Shown in pieces: positions 54,324-62,385 of a DNA stretch of 64,000 nucleotides. Below the pieces are notes generated by a model. The model saw only the letters and a program-made list of their open reading frames with translations. It ran no database searches and had not been told where the DNA came from. Both the position numbers and the translations under genes were made by a program. This DNA is from Amycolatopsis sp. WAC 01376. Lineage in GTDB: Bacteria; Actinomycetota; Actinomycetes; Mycobacteriales; Pseudonocardiaceae. The first letter of the stretch is position 1, and every line of letters begins with the position of its first letter. The stretch lies in contig NZ_QHKL01000006.1 of NCBI RefSeq assembly GCF_003947415.1, forward strand, positions 726,698 to 790,697. The letters run 5' to 3'.

Positions 54324-55253
54324 ATGCTCCGCAACTTCCTCCGTGACGACGATCTCAGCCCCGCCGAACAGGCCGAGATCCTGGACCTCGCCGACCAGTT
54401 GAAAGCAGAGCCGCTGAGCTCGCGCGCGCTGGAGGGCAAGTCCGTCGCGGCGATCTTCGAGAAGAACTCCACCCGCACCCGGTTCTCCTTCGAGGTGGGC
54501 ATCGCCCAGCTCGGCGGGAACCCGGTCATCGTCGACGGACGCTCCATGCAGCTCGGCCGCGAAGAGACCATCGAGGACACCTCGCGGGTGCTTTCGCGGT
54601 ACCTGGACGCGATCGTCTGGCGGACCTTCGCCCAGAAGCGCATCGATGCGATGGCGTCGGCGGCGAGCATCCCGGTGATCAACGCGCTCACCGACGAGTT
54701 CCACCCTTGCCAGGTGCTCACCGACCTGATGACCATCCGCGAGCGCAAGGGCAAGCTCGCCGGGCTCACCCTGGTCTACCTCGGTGACGGCGCCAACAAC
54801 ATGGCGCATTCGTTGCTGCTGGGCGGGACCACGGCCGGGATGCACGTCCGCGTCGTCTCGCCGGAAGGCTTCCAGCCCGATCAGCAGGTCATGCTCGACG
54901 CCAAGCATCGATCGAGTGAAACCGGCGGCAGCACCACGGTCTTCACCGATCCGTATGCCGCCGTCGAAGGCGCGGACGTCGTCGTCACCGACACCTGGAC
55001 CTCGATGGGCCAGGAGAACGACGGCCTCGACCGCGTCGGCCCGTTCCGTGAGCTGCAGGTCAACGCCGCGCTGATGCGCCGCGCCGCGGACGAGGCGATC
55101 GTGCTGCACTGCCTGCCCGCGCACCGCGGCTGGGAGATCACCGACGAGGTCATCGACGGACCGGCGAGCGCGGTCTGGGACGAGGCCGAGAACCGGCTGC
55201 ACGCGCAGAAGGCCTTGCTGGTGTGGCTCATGGACGAGAAGCGGCGACGATGA
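54324..55253 (+). CDS. argF: Ornithine carbamoyltransferase
   Basis: ArgF, 309 residues, which joins ornithine and carbamoyl phosphate to citrulline. The carbamoyl-phosphate loop 'EKNSTRTRFSFEVG' (STRTR), 'EFHPCQVLTDLMTIRE' (HPxQ), the ornithine loop 'DTWTSMGQE' (SMG) and 'VLHCLPAHRGWEITDEVI' (HCLPAHRG) are complete. It begins 16 bases after argD. Confidence 0.98.
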   Translation: MLRNFLRDDDLSPAEQAEILDLADQLKAEPLSSRALEGKSVAAIFEKNSTRTRFSFEVGIAQLGGNPVIVDGRSMQLGREETIEDTSRVLSRYLDAIVWRTFAQKRIDAMASAASIPVINALTDEFHPCQVLTDLMTIRERKGKLAGLTLVYLGDGANNMAHSLLLGGTTAGMHVRVVSPEGFQPDQQVMLDAKHRSSETGGSTTVFTDPYAAVEGADVVVTDTWTSMGQENDGLDRVGPFRELQVNAALMRRAADEAIVLHCLPAHRGWEITDEVIDGPASAVWDEAENRLHAQKALLVWLMDEKRRR

Positions 55254-55771
55254 CCGGCAGCAGGGTCACCCGGCAGGCCCGGATCACCGAGCTCGTGTCC
55301 ACGATGGCCATCCGCAGCCAGACGGAGCTCGCGAAGCTCCTGGCGGCGGAAGGGATCGACGTCACCCAGGCGACGCTGTCGCGGGACCTCGACGAACTGG
55401 GCGCGGTGAAGCTCCGGGGTGCGGATTCCGGCGCGCCGGTGTATGTCATTCCGGAGGACGGCAGCCCGGTACGCGGGGTGCAGGGCGGTACGTCCCGGCT
55501 TTCGCGGCTGCTCGCGGAACTGCTCGTTTCGGCGGACTCGTCCGGGAACCTGACGGTGCTGCGCACCCCGCCGGGCGCGGCGCAGTTCCTGGCCAGTGCC
55601 ATCGACAGGGCGGCGCTGGAGGAGGTCGTCGGTTCCATCGCCGGCGACGACACGGTCGCGGTGATCGCGAGGGAACCGCTGTCCGGCAAAGACCTGGCCG
55701 AGCGCTTCATGGCGCTCGCCCGACGGTCGTCCACAGTGGACGGCGGTGAGGAGACCGAAGGTGACGCCTGA
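55250..55771 (+). CDS. argR: Arginine repressor
   Basis: ArgR, 173 residues. The N-terminal winged helix 'ARITELVSTMAIRSQTELAK' and 'GIDVTQATLSRDLDELGAVK' binds ARG boxes; the C-terminal domain, with 'PPGAAQFLASAIDRA' and 'VGSIAGDDTVAVIAR' (the GDDT arginine-binding loop), makes the hexamer with arginine. The ATG at 55250 overlaps the argF stop. It likely represses the argC promoter at 49979-50017 and so its own operon. Confidence 0.97.
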   Translation: MTGSRVTRQARITELVSTMAIRSQTELAKLLAAEGIDVTQATLSRDLDELGAVKLRGADSGAPVYVIPEDGSPVRGVQGGTSRLSRLLAELLVSADSSGNLTVLRTPPGAAQFLASAIDRAALEEVVGSIAGDDTVAVIAREPLSGKDLAERFMALARRSSTVDGGEETEGDA

Positions 55772-56114
55772 CGGGTTCGCCTTCCCGGATGACCCGGAGA
55801 AGCTGGTCATCACCTTCGACGAAGGTGTGCCGGTGGCCATCGACGGGGAGACCGTGACCCTGCTGGAGGCCTTCCAGCAGGTGAACCGTCGTGTCGGCGC
55901 CTTCGGGCTCAAAGGACGCGAGATCTACGAGAGTCCCGGCGCGCTCGCGCTGGTCAGCGCGCACGACGAGCTGGAGAAGGTCAGTCTCGGGCGGGTGTCC
56001 GGCGAAGTGCGCCTGGTCCTGCACCGAGGGAACGCGGTCGTGAACTCCGCGCGCGACGAGCGCACACTGTACGACTTCGGCACAGGCGCTACCTTCGACC
56101 GATCAGTCGCCTGA
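55761..56114 (+). CDS. Reduced ArgG-like protein: C-terminal argininosuccinate synthase domain with in-frame deletions
   Basis: A 117-residue protein at the place argG holds in related arg operons. It matches only the C-terminal domain of actinobacterial ArgG: 'EKLVITFDEGVPVAIDGETV', 'LLEAFQQVNRRVGAFG', then 'KGREIYESPGALALVSAHDE' and 'VSGEVRLVLHRGNAVVN' followed by 'LYDFGTGATFD'. The ATP-PPase domain (about 250 residues) is absent, the 'GRLDMVEDRLVG'-like segment is missing, and some 40 residues before 'VSGEVRLVL' are gone, yet the frame is open. It cannot make argininosuccinate. GAGGAG lies before the GTG at 55761, inside the end of argR, so it appears translated. It is a pseudogene or a repurposed small protein; a full argG must exist elsewhere for arginine synthesis. 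Confidence 0.88.
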   Translation: MTPDGFAFPDDPEKLVITFDEGVPVAIDGETVTLLEAFQQVNRRVGAFGLKGREIYESPGALALVSAHDELEKVSLGRVSGEVRLVLHRGNAVVNSARDERTLYDFGTGATFDRSVA

Positions 56115-56140
56115 AGTAATCAAGGAATTCGAGGAGTGTT

Positions 56141-57556
56141 GTGAGCGGGAATGAGCAGCCGGTGCAGCTTTGGGGCGGCCGGTTCGCCAGCGGGCCGGCG
56201 GAGGCGATGGCGGCGCTGAGCGCGTCGACCCATTTCGACTGGCGGCTGGCGCCGTACGACATCGCCGGGTCGCGGGCCCACGCGCGAGTGCTGCGGAAGG
56301 CGGGGCTGCTCACCGATGACGAGCTGACCGGCATGCTCGCCGCGCTGGACACCCTGGCGCAGGACGTCGAGTCGGGCGCGTTCACCCCGACCGTCGCCGA
56401 CGAGGACGTCCACACCGCGCTCGAACGCGGTCTGCTGGAGCGGGCGGGCACCGAACTCGGCGGCAAGCTGCGGGCAGGGCGTTCGCGCAACGACCAGGTC
56501 GCGACGCTGTTCCGGATGTGGCTGCGTGACGCCGCCCGCCGGGTGGTCGCGGGCACCCTCGGGGTGGTGGACGCGCTCGTTTCGCAGGCGAAACGGCACC
56601 CGGACGCGATCCTCCCCGGCCGCACGCACCTGCAGCACGCTCAGCCGGTCCTGCTGGCGCACCACCTGCTCGCGCACGGCCAGTCGCTGCTGCGCGACGT
56701 TACCCGGCTGCGTGACTGGGACGCTCGCACCGCCGAGTCGCCCTATGGCTCCGGCGCGCTCGCGGGTTCCTCGCTGGGTCTCGACCCCGAGGCCGTCGCC
56801 GCGGAACTGGGCTTCGACACCAGCGTCGAGAACTCCATCGACGGCACCGCCTCGCGGGACTTCGTCGCCGAGTTCGCCTTCGACGTCGCGATGCTCGCGG
56901 TCAACCTGTCCAGGATTGCCGAAGAGGTGATCATCTGGAACACCGCCGAATTCGGCTACGTCACCCTCGACGACGCCTGGGCGACCGGCAGTTCGATCAT
57001 GCCGCAGAAGAAGAACCCGGACGTCGCCGAGCTGACCCGCGGCAAGGCCGGGCGGCTGATCGGCAACCTGACCGGTCTGCTCGCGACGCTCAAGGCGCAG
57101 CCGCTCGCGTACAACCGTGACCTGCAGGAGGACAAGGAACCGGTCTTCGACTCCGTCGAGCAGCTGGAACTGCTGTTCCCGGCGATCGCGGGCATGCTCG
57201 AGACGCTGACCTTCCACACCGACCGGCTCGCCGAACTGGCGCCAGCCGGCTTCACCCTCGCCACGGACATCGCCGAATGGCTGGTGCGCCAGGGCGTTCC
57301 GTTCCGTGTCGCGCACGAAGCGGCGGGGGAGAGCGTCCGCGTCGCCGAAGCCCGCGGTGTCGGCCTGGACGAACTGACCGACGAAGAGTTCGAGAAGATC
57401 AACCCGGCCCTGACGCCTGCCGTGCGCGAAGTGCTGACCGTCGAGGGCTCGGTGAGTTCGCGCAACGCTCGTGGCGGGACCGCTCCGGAGCGCGTCGCCG
57501 AGCAGCGGGATCGGCTGGTCGCGCGGGTCGCCGAACACCGCGCCTGGCTCAGCTGA
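56141..57556 (+). CDS. argH: Argininosuccinate lyase
   Basis: ArgH, 471 residues, of the fumarase superfamily; it splits argininosuccinate to arginine and fumarate. The signature 'GSSIMPQKKNPDVAELTRGK' with the catalytic Ser, and 'GRSRNDQVATLFRMWLRDAA' and 'GRTHLQHAQPVLLAHHLLAH' (general-base His) are present. GTG start with GAGGAG upstream. Only 26 bases separate it from the ArgG-like remnant. Confidence 0.98.
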   Translation: MSGNEQPVQLWGGRFASGPAEAMAALSASTHFDWRLAPYDIAGSRAHARVLRKAGLLTDDELTGMLAALDTLAQDVESGAFTPTVADEDVHTALERGLLERAGTELGGKLRAGRSRNDQVATLFRMWLRDAARRVVAGTLGVVDALVSQAKRHPDAILPGRTHLQHAQPVLLAHHLLAHGQSLLRDVTRLRDWDARTAESPYGSGALAGSSLGLDPEAVAAELGFDTSVENSIDGTASRDFVAEFAFDVAMLAVNLSRIAEEVIIWNTAEFGYVTLDDAWATGSSIMPQKKNPDVAELTRGKAGRLIGNLTGLLATLKAQPLAYNRDLQEDKEPVFDSVEQLELLFPAIAGMLETLTFHTDRLAELAPAGFTLATDIAEWLVRQGVPFRVAHEAAGESVRVAEARGVGLDELTDEEFEKINPALTPAVREVLTVEGSVSSRNARGGTAPERVAEQRDRLVARVAEHRAWLS

Positions 57557-57564
57557 GTTCTCGC

Positions 57565-57611
57565 GTGAAGGCCCCCTTCCCTCGGCTCAGCCGAGGGAAG
57601 GGGGCCTTCAC
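57565..57611. repeat. Perfect 22-bp-arm palindrome after argH
   Basis: The arms are identical in sequence to those at 42271-42317, with loop TCA instead of TGA, and the same GCGCTTCAGG follows on the right. It separates argH from the convergent TetR gene, whose stop codon lies in the shared flank. Confidence 0.92.
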
Positions 57612-57616
57612 GCGCT

Positions 57617-58312
57617 TCAGGGAAGCCTCGTCGCCAGCCCGTCGAGGACGCAGGCGAGGCCGCGCTCGAAGTCGTCGTCGTTGGTCTCGCCCGGTTTCTG
57701 GTTTCGCTGTGCGGCGTAGAGCTTCTTCAGCCGCGGATGGTCCCGCACCGCTTGCTCGGCCGCGGGCCACAGACGATCTTTCCATTCCTGCTCGCTCTGC
57801 CCGCTGCGCTTGAGCGTCGTGAGCCACGCGGCTTCGCTGGTGGCTCTCCCGACGACGAACGCCATGACCGTGTTCCACGCCAGATCGGCGTCGTCCAGCG
57901 AGAACCGGGCGTCTTCGAACAGAGCCAGCGCCGCTTCCGACAGCTTCAGGACGTTCGGCCCCAGATACGCCACTCCCGCCTCGCCGAGCAGCGAGCCGAT
58001 CCACGGATGGCGGAGGAACACCGAACGCAGGTCGTGCGCGAACGTCGTCGCGGCCGTTCGCCACGGACCCGGCTCCGGGAGCGCGACCTCGCCGTAGACC
58101 TCGTCGACGACCAGTTCGGACAGCTCGTCCTTGCCTGCGACGTGGGTGTACATCGACGCGGCGGCCACGTCGAGCCGGGCTCCGAGCTTCCGCATGCTCA
58201 GCGCGTCGATGCCTTCGGCGTCGAGAAGCTCGATCGCCGCGGAAACGATCTGCTCCCGGCTCAGCGACGGCTGCTCGCGCTTGCGTTTCGGGGGCCGCAT
58301 CCACACCGACAT
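57617..58312 (-). CDS. TetR/AcrR-family regulator (TetR_C-type ligand domain)
   Basis: A 231-residue TetR regulator from the ATG at 58312 (MSVWMRPPKRKREQPS), which has GAGGGG upstream; an in-frame ATG at 58327 is the alternative. The DNA-binding domain is 'SREQIVSAAIELLDAEGIDA' with 'MRKLGARLDVAAASMYTHVA'. The long C-terminal part ('SVFLRHPWIGSLLGEAGVAY' and 'LAWNTVMAFVVGRATSEAAW') is like the tetracycline-repressor class. It is divergent from a serine hydrolase gene, and a dyad between them is its probable operator. Confidence 0.93.
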   Translation of the reverse strand: MSVWMRPPKRKREQPSLSREQIVSAAIELLDAEGIDALSMRKLGARLDVAAASMYTHVAGKDELSELVVDEVYGEVALPEPGPWRTAATTFAHDLRSVFLRHPWIGSLLGEAGVAYLGPNVLKLSEAALALFEDARFSLDDADLAWNTVMAFVVGRATSEAAWLTTLKRSGQSEQEWKDRLWPAAEQAVRDHPRLKKLYAAQRNQKPGETNDDDFERGLACVLDGLATRLP

Positions 58313-58331
58313 CCGCATTCCCCTCATTTTT

Positions 58332-58365
58332 CCGTACAGTGTTCAGTATGCCTAACAGTGTACGG
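58332..58365. promoter_or_regulatory. Divergent TetR-type operator
   Basis: CCGTACA (58332-58338) and TGTACGG (58359-58365) form an inverted repeat, with a second near-dyad TGTTCAG...CCTAACA inside. It covers the start region of the serine hydrolase gene and the space before tetR. Confidence 0.6.
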
Positions 58366-59724
58366 ACAACACTCGACCATGACCACTGGCAGTCCCGCCT
58401 CGACGACCTGCGGGCCGAACACCGCGTACCGGGAGCGACCCTCGCGGTGCTGAAGGACGGCGAGATCCACGAGTTCGCGAGCGGGATCCTGCATCGGGGG
58501 ACCGGAGTGGAGGCGACCACCGACTCGGTCTTCCAGCTCGGCTCGATCGCGAAGGTCTACACGGCTTCCCTGGTGATGGGGCTGGCCGAGGAAGGGCGGC
58601 TCGATCTCGACGCGCCGGTCGTCGAGGTGCTCCCGGAGTTCGCGACGGTCGATCCGGACGCGACGAAGACGATCACCGCCCGCCAGCTGCTCAGTCACAC
58701 CGGCGGGCTCACCTGCGACTTCATCGAAGACACCGGCCGCGGCGACGACTGTCTCGCCAAGTACGTCGAAGCGGCGAGGGGAGTGGCGCTCGACTGCCCG
58801 CCGGGGACGGCCGCGTCCTACAGCAGCGTCGGATACAACGTGCTCGGCCGGATCGTCGAGGTACTCACCGGTCTGACCTGGGACGACGCCCTGCGGGCAC
58901 GGATCGTCGCCCCGCTCGGGCTCACCGAGACCATGACCCTGCCCGAAGAGGCCCTGCGCTTTCGCGTCGCGATGGGACACCTCGGGAAGGACCCGGAGCC
59001 GACCGCCGCCTGGGATCTCCTGCCGCGCTCCGCCGGCCCGTTCGGCCGCGTTCTCGCCACGGCCGGCGACGTGGTCCGCTTCGCGCGGATGCTGCTGGAC
59101 GGCACCGCCGCCGACGGCGCTCGCGTGCTCGCGGAGGAGACGGTGACCGCGATGCGGCGGCGCGAGGTCGAGGTACCCGACAAATGGACGCTCGGTTCCG
59201 ACGGCTGGGGCCTCGGCCTGTCGACCTACGACTGGAACGGCGTCGCGGGTTTCGGGCACAACGGGTCGTCGATCGGGCAGCGCTCGTACCTGCGGGTGGT
59301 GCCGGAGGCGGGGTTCTCCTTCGCGTTGCTCACGAATCACGGCACGACCGATCGGCTTTACACAGCGCTGTCACGGGAACTGCTCGGTGAACTCGCCGGG
59401 GTCCGGGTTCCCGCCGATTTCGCTCCGCCGCCGTCACCGCCTTCGGTGGACGTCGCGCCTTTCGCGGGTACCTATCGCCGTGAAGGCGTCATCATCACCG
59501 TCACCGAGAAGGAAGGGGAGCTGCACTTCGTCTACGAATTCGCCGATGGGCTCGAAGGCATCGCCCCGTCGATCGAGGCGGAGCTGGTGCCGGTGGCGGA
59601 GAACGTCTTCGCCGGGATGAACTCGATGTTCGGCGACGACTGGATGCCGGTGCTGTTCACGAAACTGCCCGACGGCACCGCCTGCTGCTACACCAGCATG
59701 CGAGTGGCGCCGAAGATCGCTTAG
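58348..59724 (+). CDS. Serine hydrolase, beta-lactamase/DD-peptidase family
   Basis: A 458-residue protein of the class C beta-lactamase/penicillin-binding-like fold. The Ser-x-x-Lys motif is in 'SVFQLGSIAKVYTAS' (Ser66, Lys69 from the ATG at 58348), the second-tyrosine motif region is 'ASYSSVGYNVLG' and the third is 'VAGFGHNGSSIG'. No signal peptide is seen, so an intracellular esterase or peptidase is as likely as a lactamase. An extra C-terminal beta domain (about residues 355-458) is typical of such proteins. Earlier GTG start at 58339 possible. The end touches the next minus-strand gene with no gap. Confidence 0.9.
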   Translation: MPNSVRTTLDHDHWQSRLDDLRAEHRVPGATLAVLKDGEIHEFASGILHRGTGVEATTDSVFQLGSIAKVYTASLVMGLAEEGRLDLDAPVVEVLPEFATVDPDATKTITARQLLSHTGGLTCDFIEDTGRGDDCLAKYVEAARGVALDCPPGTAASYSSVGYNVLGRIVEVLTGLTWDDALRARIVAPLGLTETMTLPEEALRFRVAMGHLGKDPEPTAAWDLLPRSAGPFGRVLATAGDVVRFARMLLDGTAADGARVLAEETVTAMRRREVEVPDKWTLGSDGWGLGLSTYDWNGVAGFGHNGSSIGQRSYLRVVPEAGFSFALLTNHGTTDRLYTALSRELLGELAGVRVPADFAPPPSPPSVDVAPFAGTYRREGVIITVTEKEGELHFVYEFADGLEGIAPSIEAELVPVAENVFAGMNSMFGDDWMPVLFTKLPDGTACCYTSMRVAPKIA

Positions 59725-60360
59725 CTACTTCTTCGCGGTCTTCCGGAGCTTCGCGCGCACCGCGCGGGTCGCGACCGGGCCGAGTCCTTCGAGGACGTCG
59801 ACCAGGACAGCCAGCTGCCCCAGCGCCGCCAGCGCCTGCTCGGCACCTTCCGGATTGACCGTCTCGAAGAAGGTCAGGCCGAGGAAACCGGCGGAGACCG
59901 CGTGGGCGAGCCCCTCGGTCTCCGCCAGTTCGAGCACCGGTGAACCGGTCAGCACGCGGTCGAGCGCGCCTTGGACTTCGCGAACCCATTTGTCGAGCGC
60001 CTGCCGGGTCGCCTCGGCCAGCCGTCCGCCTGCCTGGGCGCCGGCGAGCGTCTGGGCGAGGACCGCCATGTTCCCCTCGGCCCGTTCCTCCGCGTGGATG
60101 GTCCGGCCCAGTTCCAGAAGTTCGCCCAGCGTGCTCACTTCGGCGAACCGATCACGGTAATGGGAGACGCGGCTTTCGGTCGCCGTCACGCAGGCCTGCG
60201 CGAGCAGCTCCTCGACACTGCCGAAGTGGTAGAAGATCAAGGCTTGATTGGTGCCGGCCGCCGCGGCGACGGTCCTGGCCGAAACCGCGGTGATGCCGCT
60301 GGTGCGGATCGTCTCCAGCGCGCCGTCGATCAACCGCTGTTTCGTGCTGGGCCCGTTCAT
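59725..60360 (-). CDS. TetR-family repressor of the SRPBCC-DUF4166 operon
   Basis: A 211-residue TetR regulator. The helix-turn-helix is 'TKQRLIDGALETIRTSGITA' with 'ARTVAAAAGTNQALIFYHFG', and the ligand domain is all-helical and not assigned. The ATG at 60360 overlaps the stop of the DUF4166 gene as ATGA. It is the last gene of a three-gene operon whose promoter holds two perfect TTGAGCGATCGCTCAA palindromes, very likely its own operators. Confidence 0.93.
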   Translation of the reverse strand: MNGPSTKQRLIDGALETIRTSGITAVSARTVAAAAGTNQALIFYHFGSVEELLAQACVTATESRVSHYRDRFAEVSTLGELLELGRTIHAEERAEGNMAVLAQTLAGAQAGGRLAEATRQALDKWVREVQGALDRVLTGSPVLELAETEGLAHAVSAGFLGLTFFETVNPEGAEQALAALGQLAVLVDVLEGLGPVATRAVRAKLRKTAKK

Positions 60361-61031
60361 CAGTCCAGGACTTTCTCACGCAACGGCTTCACCGCCCCGC
60401 TCACCCCCGCCCGCAGGTCCACGAACCGCGCCTCGAACGCGCCCCGGTAACCGAACAGCGGGCCGAACCGCAGGTTCGTCACCTGGATCTCGATCCGGAA
60501 CAGGCCGCTTTCCTCGTCGAACCACTCGTCGACCTCGGCCACTCCGACGACGGATCGCGGCACCACGCACCGAAGCGGGCCTTCGCAGAGCCGGAACTCC
60601 TCCGAACGGAAATGGAAGCCGCCGTCCGGCCGCACCGTCAGCTCGAGATCGACGGCGATGTGCTGATGTGTTCCCAGGTAGTCGACGATCGTCCCGCGCT
60701 CGGCGCTGTAGATCATCTGCGCGTCGAACCGCCGCCGCCTCCCTGGCAGTTCGAAGGTGCGGACGAACGAGACCGTCTCCCTGCCGAGGGAATCGACGTA
60801 CGGGTAGTTCTCGATGGTGAAGGGGACGTTGCGGCCCCGTTCGGGGAACAGGATGTGCCTCGACGCGCCCAGCCGCAGGAACGGTGTGGTGAAAGCGGCG
60901 CCGCGCCAGATCTCGTCCATCACGCCGACACCGATCATCCCGACGCCGTTCTCCGTGCTCAGCGACAGTCGTTCGCGCATGCGCGGATGCAGCGACGCGA
61001 ACTGCTCGCCTAGTGCCTCTCGGAAGATCAT
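60360..61031 (-). CDS. DUF4166 domain protein
   Basis: A 223-residue protein with 'MIFREALGEQFASLHPRMRE' at the start, 'GSRHILFPERGRNVPFTIEN'-type 'ASRHILFPERGRNVPFTIEN' in the middle and 'EEFRLCEGPLRCVVPRSVVG' later, consistent with the DUF4166 family often found with SRPBCC proteins or TetR regulators. No catalytic motif is known. It overlaps its neighbours on both sides by ATGA, so it is strictly co-translated. Confidence 0.85.
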   Translation of the reverse strand: MIFREALGEQFASLHPRMRERLSLSTENGVGMIGVGVMDEIWRGAAFTTPFLRLGASRHILFPERGRNVPFTIENYPYVDSLGRETVSFVRTFELPGRRRRFDAQMIYSAERGTIVDYLGTHQHIAVDLELTVRPDGGFHFRSEEFRLCEGPLRCVVPRSVVGVAEVDEWFDEESGLFRIEIQVTNLRFGPLFGYRGAFEARFVDLRAGVSGAVKPLREKVLD

Positions 61032-61603
61032 GCCTGCTCCAGGGTGTCGAGAACGCGAGGTGCCACGCCGTCCTTGCCCGGCCGCGGGCTCCGGCGGCAG
61101 CGGCCGGCTGTGGGCGAGAGCAAGGGGAGTTCCTCCGGCGGGGCACCGGTTTCGAGCCACAGCCTGAGCCGGTCGAACGACCAGGCCGTCATCCATCCGA
61201 AAAGCGGCCGGAACAGCAGATCGGCGAACCTGCCGAAGACACCCCACCGGGTGGTGTAGTCGAAGCCGGTGACGAAGCGGACGCCGTCGTCGGTCGGGGT
61301 GTAGCGCCAGTACCCCGAACCGGACCGGATGAGGGACATTGGATCCGCGGAGGCGAACCGCAACGCCGACGTCCTCCCGCCGTCGGGCCGTTCGCTCTCG
61401 CCGGCGTGAATCCCGGTCCCGTTGATGGTGAGTCCCAGGAACCTCGTCGCGTAGTGGAACCGTCCCGGTGAACCCGCGACCGGCTCGATCCGCGCGAAGC
61501 GAAGATCCCACCGTTCGTGCAGATCCGGCTCCTGCGTGTACCGCCACAGCGTTTCGAGGTCCGTGCGGATCACCGTTTCGACGTACAGCGCTCTTCGGCT
61601 CAT
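61028..61603 (-). CDS. SRPBCC-family protein, first gene of TetR-controlled operon
   Basis: A 191-residue hydrophobic-pocket protein of the START/SRPBCC fold. 'MSRRALYVETVIRTDLETLW' and 'TQEPDLHERWDLRFARIEPV' open the domain, and 'RFADLLFRPLFGWMTAWSFD' is an amphipathic or membrane-touching helix. The tail (about the last 35 residues) is proline- and arginine-rich. It begins 19 bases downstream of the first operator palindrome, with GGGGAGGAAG before the ATG. A lipid or polyketide-like ligand is possible. Confidence 0.83.
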   Translation of the reverse strand: MSRRALYVETVIRTDLETLWRYTQEPDLHERWDLRFARIEPVAGSPGRFHYATRFLGLTINGTGIHAGESERPDGGRTSALRFASADPMSLIRSGSGYWRYTPTDDGVRFVTGFDYTTRWGVFGRFADLLFRPLFGWMTAWSFDRLRLWLETGAPPEELPLLSPTAGRCRRSPRPGKDGVAPRVLDTLEQA

Positions 61604-61621
61604 CGAGCTTCCTCCCCAGTT

Positions 61622-61676
61622 TTGAGCGATCGCTCAACGACACTGTAGACCGGTATTGAGCGATCGCTCAATACCG
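61622..61676. promoter_or_regulatory. Tandem TetR operators, two perfect palindromes
   Basis: TTGAGCGATCGCTCAA occurs at 61622-61637 and again at 61656-61671; the second copy extends to a perfect 26-base palindrome at 61651-61676. Their centres are 34 bases apart. They lie between the SRPBCC-DUF4166-tetR operon and the divergent mpg gene, so both could be controlled. Confidence 0.9.
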
Positions 61677-61708
61677 AACCTGTCGGAGCCTGCGGTTAAG
61701 GTCGAGAC

Positions 61709-62353
61709 GTGCGGAACGTGGCGACCGGGAGACAGTTCACCCGGCGGGAGCTGGCGCTGGATCCGGTGGAGCTGTCCACGCTCCTGCTCGGGGCGGTGAT
61801 CGAGTCGACCGGTCCCGACGGCACGGTCGCCGTCCGCCTGGTGGAGGTCGAGGCCTATCGCGGCCTCGACGATCCCGCGTCGCACTGCTATCGCGGCAAG
61901 ACCCCGCGCAACGAGGTCATGTGGGGGCCGGCGGGGCATCTGTACGTGTACTTCGTCTACGGGATGCACTTCTGCGCCAACGTCGTCGGCACCGAAGACG
62001 GGCAGCCGGGCGCCGTACTGCTGAGGGCCGGGGAAGTGGTGTCCGGCGCGGACATCGCCCGCGCGCGGAGGCCGTCCGCTCGGGGCAACGGCGAACTCGC
62101 CAAAGGCCCGGCCATCCTCACCTCGGTGCTCGGCATCGCCCGGCCGGAGAACGGCGTCGATCTGACCGACCCCGCGTCACCCGTCCGGCTGTTCACCGGC
62201 GACCGCGTCCCCGAAGCGAACATCCGCACCGGGCCGCGCGTCGGCGTCGCGATGGCGATGGACACGCCATGGCGGTTCTGGATCGACGGCTCTCCCGCGG
62301 TCTCCACCTATCGCCGGGGCGGCAAGCGACGGGCGGCGGCCCCCGGCCGATAG
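61709..62353 (+). CDS. mpg: DNA-3-methyladenine glycosylase (AAG/Mpg)
   Basis: A 214-residue alkyl-purine DNA glycosylase that removes 3-methyladenine, hypoxanthine and similar bases. 'LLGAVIESTGPDGTVAVRLVEVEAY' (catalytic Glu in VEVEAY), 'ASHCYRGKTPRNEVMWGPAG' and 'LYVYFVYGMHFCANVV' are the AAG hallmarks. GTG start; no good ribosome site precedes it, and TAAGGT at 61694-61699 would place the transcript start near the GTG, so it may be leaderless. It stands just before tyrS, as in M. tuberculosis. Confidence 0.96.
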   Translation: MRNVATGRQFTRRELALDPVELSTLLLGAVIESTGPDGTVAVRLVEVEAYRGLDDPASHCYRGKTPRNEVMWGPAGHLYVYFVYGMHFCANVVGTEDGQPGAVLLRAGEVVSGADIARARRPSARGNGELAKGPAILTSVLGIARPENGVDLTDPASPVRLFTGDRVPEANIRTGPRVGVAMAMDTPWRFWIDGSPAVSTYRRGGKRRAAAPGR

Positions 62354-62385
62354 TCGGTTGACCTGGTGCGGGAGGATCTACAGGC

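Noticed and set aside
58348..59724. Antibiotic-resistance beta-lactamase
   Set aside because: The motifs fit a broad serine hydrolase family and no signal peptide is present, so a resistance role is not supported.
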